Assembly (NCBI GenBank): GCA_051747385.1
Contig: JBNJGB010000056.1
Span: forward strand, 1 to 26,497
DNA: 26,497 bases
Reading direction: 5' to 3'
Source: JBNJGB01 sp051747385
Lineage (GTDB): Bacteria > Myxococcota_A > UBA9042 > PHBI01 > JACKFB01
This document shows, piece after piece, positions 23,827-26,497 of this stretch. The first letter of the stretch is position 1, and the number at the start of each line of letters is the position of its first letter. The notes beneath the pieces are model-generated. The model had not been told where the DNA came from and did no database searches. It was given only the letters and a program-made list of their open reading frames with translations. A program made the translations under genes and the position numbers.

Positions 23827-24666
23827 ATGGCAGCTCCACTCGCCATCATGACGAACGCCGGGTCGCTCACGGCCCAGAACAACCTCCAGCAGACCTCCAC
23901 CATGATGCAGAAGAGCATCTCGCGGCTGTCCTCGGGACTGCGGATCCAGTCCGCCGCCGACGACGCCGCCGGCATGGCGGTCAGCGAGAACATGCGCGCC
24001 CAGCTCGGCGGCTTCAAGCAGGCCCTGCGGAACGCCAACGACGGCGTCTCCATCCTGCAGACCGCCGAGAGCGGACAGCAGACCATCAGCGACATGCTCG
24101 TCCGCATGCGCGAGCTGGCGGTCCAGGCCGCCAACGACAGCATCTCCGACACGGAGCGCGGCTACCTCGACACCGAGTTCTCCGACCTCGCCTCCGAGAT
24201 CACGCGCGTGTCGAACACCGTCGAGTACAACGGCATGAACCTGCTCGACGGAACCGCGGGGACGGCAGGTACCCTGACCTTCCAGGTCGGCACGCGCAAC
24301 ACGGCCAACGACCGGGTCACGGCCACGCTCGCCGACAGCGACGCCACCGCCCTCGGCGTCAACGCCTCCACGGTGGACACGATCTCCAACGCGCAGACCG
24401 CCATCGACTCCATCGACACCGCCATGGGCACGCTCGCGACCCAGCGCGCCGGCCTCGGCGCGTCCATCAACCAGCTCAGCCAGTCGGCGACCCACCTGGG
24501 CCGGACCATCGAGAACTACGGCACCGCCCTCGGCCAGATCCGCGACACGGACATGGCGTCCGAGAGCGCCCAGTTCGCCAAGGCCCAGGTCCTGCAGCAG
24601 GCCGGCGTGTCCATGCTGTCCCAGGCGAACGCCATGCCGAACCTGGCCCTCAGGCTCCTCGGCTGA
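23827..24666 (+). CDS. Flagellin, paralogue 3
   Basis: The protein has 279 residues, again D0/D1 only, with NAGSLTAQNNLQQTSTMMQKS at the N terminus. It differs from the others at GGFKQALRNAN (Lys for Glu) and at RVSNTVEYNG. The DNA is closest to paralogue 1 at both ends and to paralogue 2 in a 73-nt block of the D1 region. AAGGGGAAGAG precedes ATG 23827. Unlike the other two it has no sigma-28-like promoter in the 110 bp before it, and a terminator-like hairpin stands upstream, so it may be controlled differently. Confidence 0.95.
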   Translation: MAAPLAIMTNAGSLTAQNNLQQTSTMMQKSISRLSSGLRIQSAADDAAGMAVSENMRAQLGGFKQALRNANDGVSILQTAESGQQTISDMLVRMRELAVQAANDSISDTERGYLDTEFSDLASEITRVSNTVEYNGMNLLDGTAGTAGTLTFQVGTRNTANDRVTATLADSDATALGVNASTVDTISNAQTAIDSIDTAMGTLATQRAGLGASINQLSQSATHLGRTIENYGTALGQIRDTDMASESAQFAKAQVLQQAGVSMLSQANAMPNLALRLLG

Positions 24667-24769
24667 CCTGCATTTCTCACCATCCGTCGGCTACAGCTTG
24701 GGATCCACCCGCGTCTCCCGGCGCTTCGCTCGACGTCTTGTGAGAACCCCAGGCCAAGAGCCCGGCCGA

Positions 24770-24822
24770 CCGCCGAGGACGCCGCGCCTACGGATGCTCC
24801 GCGGGCGCGGCGTCCTCGGCGG
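24770..24822. terminator. 19-bp perfect stem across the stop codon of the HEAT-repeat gene
   Basis: Arms 24770-24788 and 24804-24822 are exactly complementary over 19 bp with a 15-nt loop. The loop contains most of the stop codon and the last codons of the minus-strand HEAT gene. No T tract follows on either strand. It sits between convergent genes (flagellin 3 and the HEAT gene), so it may stop transcription from both sides. Confidence 0.6.
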
Positions 24823-25597
24823 CCGGCTCCAGCCGCTCCAGCACGCGACGCGCCGCCCTCCGCACCCCGGGGGACGGCGCGTCGATGCGTTCGCGGGCGA
24901 CGCCCTCCGCCTCCTCGCGAGGGAGCACACGACCAGCGGCCTCGACGCCCGCCGCCCGGACCTCGGGCGCCGCGTCGCCCAGCGCCTCGCGAGAGACGTC
25001 CGCGGCCGCCAGGGGATCCGCGTAGACCATCTCCCGCACCGCGGTCGCACGCACGACGGGCCTGGGATCGTCCGTCGCCTGCCGCAGCCACGCCGTGGCC
25101 TCGGGCTCCTCCGCAAGGCGCAACCCCCGCACCCCCTCGAGCAGCAGGGCCGAGTAGGGGCTGTCCAGGGCCCGCTCCAGAGCCTCGAGCGGCGCGGACG
25201 CCTGGGCGTACCGCAGCCCCGCCAGCGCCGCTGCGGCCTCGGGAGGCGCCCCCACCCGTGCGCGCCGGCGAAGGACGGAGAGGGCCTCCTCCCCGCCGAG
25301 CCCGGCCGCAGCCCGCGCGGCCGCCATGGCCACGTGGGGATCCGGGTCCGCCAGCAGCCCCAGGAGCGGCGTCACGTGCCGGGAATCTCCGGTAGCCCGC
25401 ACCGTCGCCACGGCCTCCAGCCGCACGGCCTCGCTCGGGTGATGCAGGAGGGCCCGGAGGACCTCGGGCCCCGGCTCCTCGCCGCTCCCGACCGAACGCA
25501 GGTGCTGGCGCGCGGCGCGAGCGTCCATCGGCTCGTCGTCCCGACAGGACGGGAAGACGGACAGGGCGACCAGGCTGATCAGGATGCCTCGGCTCAC
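24788..25597 (-). CDS. HEAT-repeat protein, probably exported
   Basis: The protein has 269 residues. A hydrophobic leader (ILISLVALSVFPSC) suggests a signal peptide; the Cys18 context FPSC is a poor lipobox, so anchoring by lipid is uncertain. From about residue 40 it is a run of HEAT/PBS-lyase-type repeats, e.g. HHPSEAVRLEAVATVRATGD, ADPDPHVAMAAARAAAGLG, DDPRPVVRATAVREMV and GDAAPEVRAAGVEAAGRVL, giving an alpha-solenoid for protein binding. No enzyme motif is present. GTG 25597 was chosen because it begins the signal peptide; GGAGG touches it directly, too near to be a good Shine-Dalgarno site, and a -10-like TACGGA lies 6 nt upstream. A TTG at 25675 would add 26 non-conserved residues. Function unknown. 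Confidence 0.75.
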   Translation of the reverse strand: MSRGILISLVALSVFPSCRDDEPMDARAARQHLRSVGSGEEPGPEVLRALLHHPSEAVRLEAVATVRATGDSRHVTPLLGLLADPDPHVAMAAARAAAGLGGEEALSVLRRRARVGAPPEAAAALAGLRYAQASAPLEALERALDSPYSALLLEGVRGLRLAEEPEATAWLRQATDDPRPVVRATAVREMVYADPLAAADVSREALGDAAPEVRAAGVEAAGRVLPREEAEGVARERIDAPSPGVRRAARRVLERLEPAAEDAAPAEHP

Positions 25598-25603
25598 CCT
25601 CCA

Positions 25604-25632
25604 TCCGTAGACACGGCGGCCGGCTCCTCCAA
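25604..25632 (-). promoter_or_regulatory. Putative promoter of the HEAT-repeat gene
   Basis: On the minus strand TTGGAG (25632-25627), 17 bp and TACGGA (25609-25604) end 6 nt before GTG 25597. This is the same close spacing seen before the Fic and transglycosylase genes. Confidence 0.35.
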
Positions 25633-25683
25633 GCGACGAGAGCGCGAGGCGACGGAGCGTGTCATCCGGTGACAACTCGTCCC

Positions 25684-25712
25684 GGGACAGCGACCCTGGG
25701 CTCCGATAGGGT
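25684..25712 (+). promoter_or_regulatory. Putative promoter of the calcium-binding-repeat lipoprotein
   Basis: GGGACA (25684-25689), 17 bp and TAGGGT (25707-25712) precede ATG 25767 by 54 nt. The -10 box is identical to that of the acyl-CoA dehydrogenase promoter. Confidence 0.35.
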
Positions 25713-25766
25713 CCTGCGCCGCCACGACGTCACACCGCGCTCGTGCGCTGCAGAAGAGAGGAACCG

Positions 25767-26497
25767 ATGGTGGGAAGGCCCAGCCCTCGAGCCTTCCGGC
25801 TGCTCGTCGCCGCCCTGTGGGTCGCGACCTGTGCTGCCGGATGCGACTCGACGAACGGGAGCGTGTCCGAAGGCGAACAGGACGTCCGCCCGGACTCGAG
25901 CGGGGGAGACGCCGCCGGAGGCGACGCGACCGTGCCGCCCCCGGACACGAGCGTGGACGTCCCGACGACGCCCGACGCCGATGCCGATGCCGATGCCGAG
26001 CGAGGGGACGCCGACGCCCCGCCTGCAGACGCCGACGCCGAGCCCGCCGACGCGGACGCGGGGCCCGACGTAGAGGACGTCGTCGGAGAGGACTCCCTCG
26101 ACGCCACGGATGCGCAGGTCGAGGACGCGGACGCGGGCGGCCCCGACGACGCGGCAGAGGACGGCTCGGACGGGGAGACCCTTCCGCCGGACGGGTGTCC
26201 GGACGACCCCGACAAGACGGAGCCGGGAGACTGCGGCTGCGGGGTCGCGGACGTCGACTCCGACGACGACGGCACCCCCGACTGCGACGACCTGTGCCCC
26301 GACGACCCCGACAAGACCGACCCCGGACTCTGCGGCTGCGGGATGGCCGACACGAACTCGGACACCGACGACACCCCCGACTGCGACGACCTCTGCCCCC
26401 AGGACGGAACCAAGGTCGAGCCCGGACTCTGCGGGTGTGGCGTCTCCGACGTGGACACGGACGAGGACGACACCCCCGACTGCGACGACCTCTGCCC
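25767..26497 (+). CDS. Lipoprotein with Asp/Ala linker and Cys-rich calcium-binding repeats (partial, runs off end)
   Basis: At least 243 residues are visible; the 3' end is beyond the window. A signal peptide ends at lipobox AAGC (Cys26). Residues about 27-143 are an Asp/Ala/Pro/Glu-rich linker, including a DADADADAE run encoded by repeated GATGCC. From Cys144 on come exact 33-residue units with four Cys each (CP-D-PDKT-PG-CGCG-D-DSDDDGTPDC), which resemble thrombospondin type 3-like calcium-binding repeats found in many surface proteins of Deltaproteobacteria. The protein is probably a calcium-stiffened outer-membrane stalk carrying a domain not in view. AGAGGA (25757-25762) gives a good start site. 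The role is unknown. Confidence 0.8.
   Translation, partial: MVGRPSPRAFRLLVAALWVATCAAGCDSTNGSVSEGEQDVRPDSSGGDAAGGDATVPPPDTSVDVPTTPDADADADAERGDADAPPADADAEPADADAGPDVEDVVGEDSLDATDAQVEDADAGGPDDAAEDGSDGETLPPDGCPDDPDKTEPGDCGCGVADVDSDDDGTPDCDDLCPDDPDKTDPGLCGCGMADTNSDTDDTPDCDDLCPQDGTKVEPGLCGCGVSDVDTDEDDTPDCDDLC
26196..26497 (+). repeat. 99-bp tandem coding repeats
   Basis: The first Cys codon of each unit falls at 26196, 26295, 26394 and 26493, an exact period of 99 bp. Three complete units are seen and a fourth starts at the window end. The DNA is well conserved between units, notably ACCCCCGACTGCGACGACCT, which suggests recent expansion. Confidence 0.9.

Noticed and set aside
21614..24666. Repeated blocks across the flagellin region as a CRISPR or phage array
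   Set aside because: The repetition is simply three paralogous coding sequences.
25730..26473. Ser/Pro-rich minus-strand frame opposite the calcium-binding repeats
   Set aside because: It is the antisense of Asp/Gly-rich codons and has no start signal.

Overview
This window is high-GC DNA (by eye around 70 % G+C) from a Gram-negative bacterium. Three things suggest a Myxococcota-type deltaproteobacterial lineage. Several lipoproteins have Asp/Ala-rich linkers straight after the lipobox. The last gene carries Cys/Asp-rich calcium-binding tandem repeats. Multi-PAS and hybrid histidine kinases are present. The three flagellin genes mean it is not a classical non-flagellated myxobacterium. This placement is inference; the window has no rRNA or other phylogenetic marker.

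Layout. Positions 1-370 (minus) hold the decayed C-terminal end of a PA0069-family radical SAM gene. Next on the plus strand come a GT-C type membrane glycosyltransferase (417-2138), a class III-like sirtuin (2217-2963), a three-PAS sensor histidine kinase (3061-4944), a GH31 lipoprotein glycosidase (5021-7639) and a Fic protein (7693-9315). A compact minus-strand operon, gmd-fcl-thpR (11940 down to 9329), makes GDP-L-fucose and ends with an RNA 2',3'-cyclic phosphodiesterase. Divergent from it is a plus-strand cluster (12127-15464): a FecCD/BtuC-type ABC importer (binding lipoprotein, permease, ATPase, each overlapping the next by 4 bp) followed by a 3-methyladenine DNA glycosylase. Then come an acyl-CoA dehydrogenase and a hybrid histidine kinase in one minus-strand unit (18849 to 15792), and a plus-strand lytic transglycosylase lipoprotein (19008-21335). 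Three flagellin paralogues of 279 residues each follow (21614-24666). The window ends with a HEAT-repeat protein (minus) and, divergently, the start of a calcium-binding-repeat lipoprotein that runs off the end.

Between the genes, a short interspersed repeat (core TGGGGTCAAGCCTACTCA) occurs four times. One copy supplies the stop codon and last residues of the hybrid kinase, and that copy plus the kinase tail is duplicated in tandem (2 x 68 bp). Vegetative promoters seem to follow a TTGYGS-N18-TAGSST pattern, and some -10 boxes lie only 6-7 nt before the start codon, which suggests leaderless mRNAs. Flagellins 1 and 2 have sigma-28-like promoters (TCAA-S, 15 nt, GCCGTCG) and a hairpin in front of the Shine-Dalgarno sequence. 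Flagellin 3 has a different upstream region with a TATAAT palindrome and a strong terminator or attenuator. The three flagellins look like mosaics made by gene conversion.

I found no complete new defence or mobile system. The most unusual material is the interspersed repeat and its capture of a gene end, the flagellin leader structures, and the Fic protein with its unrecognised C-terminal half.
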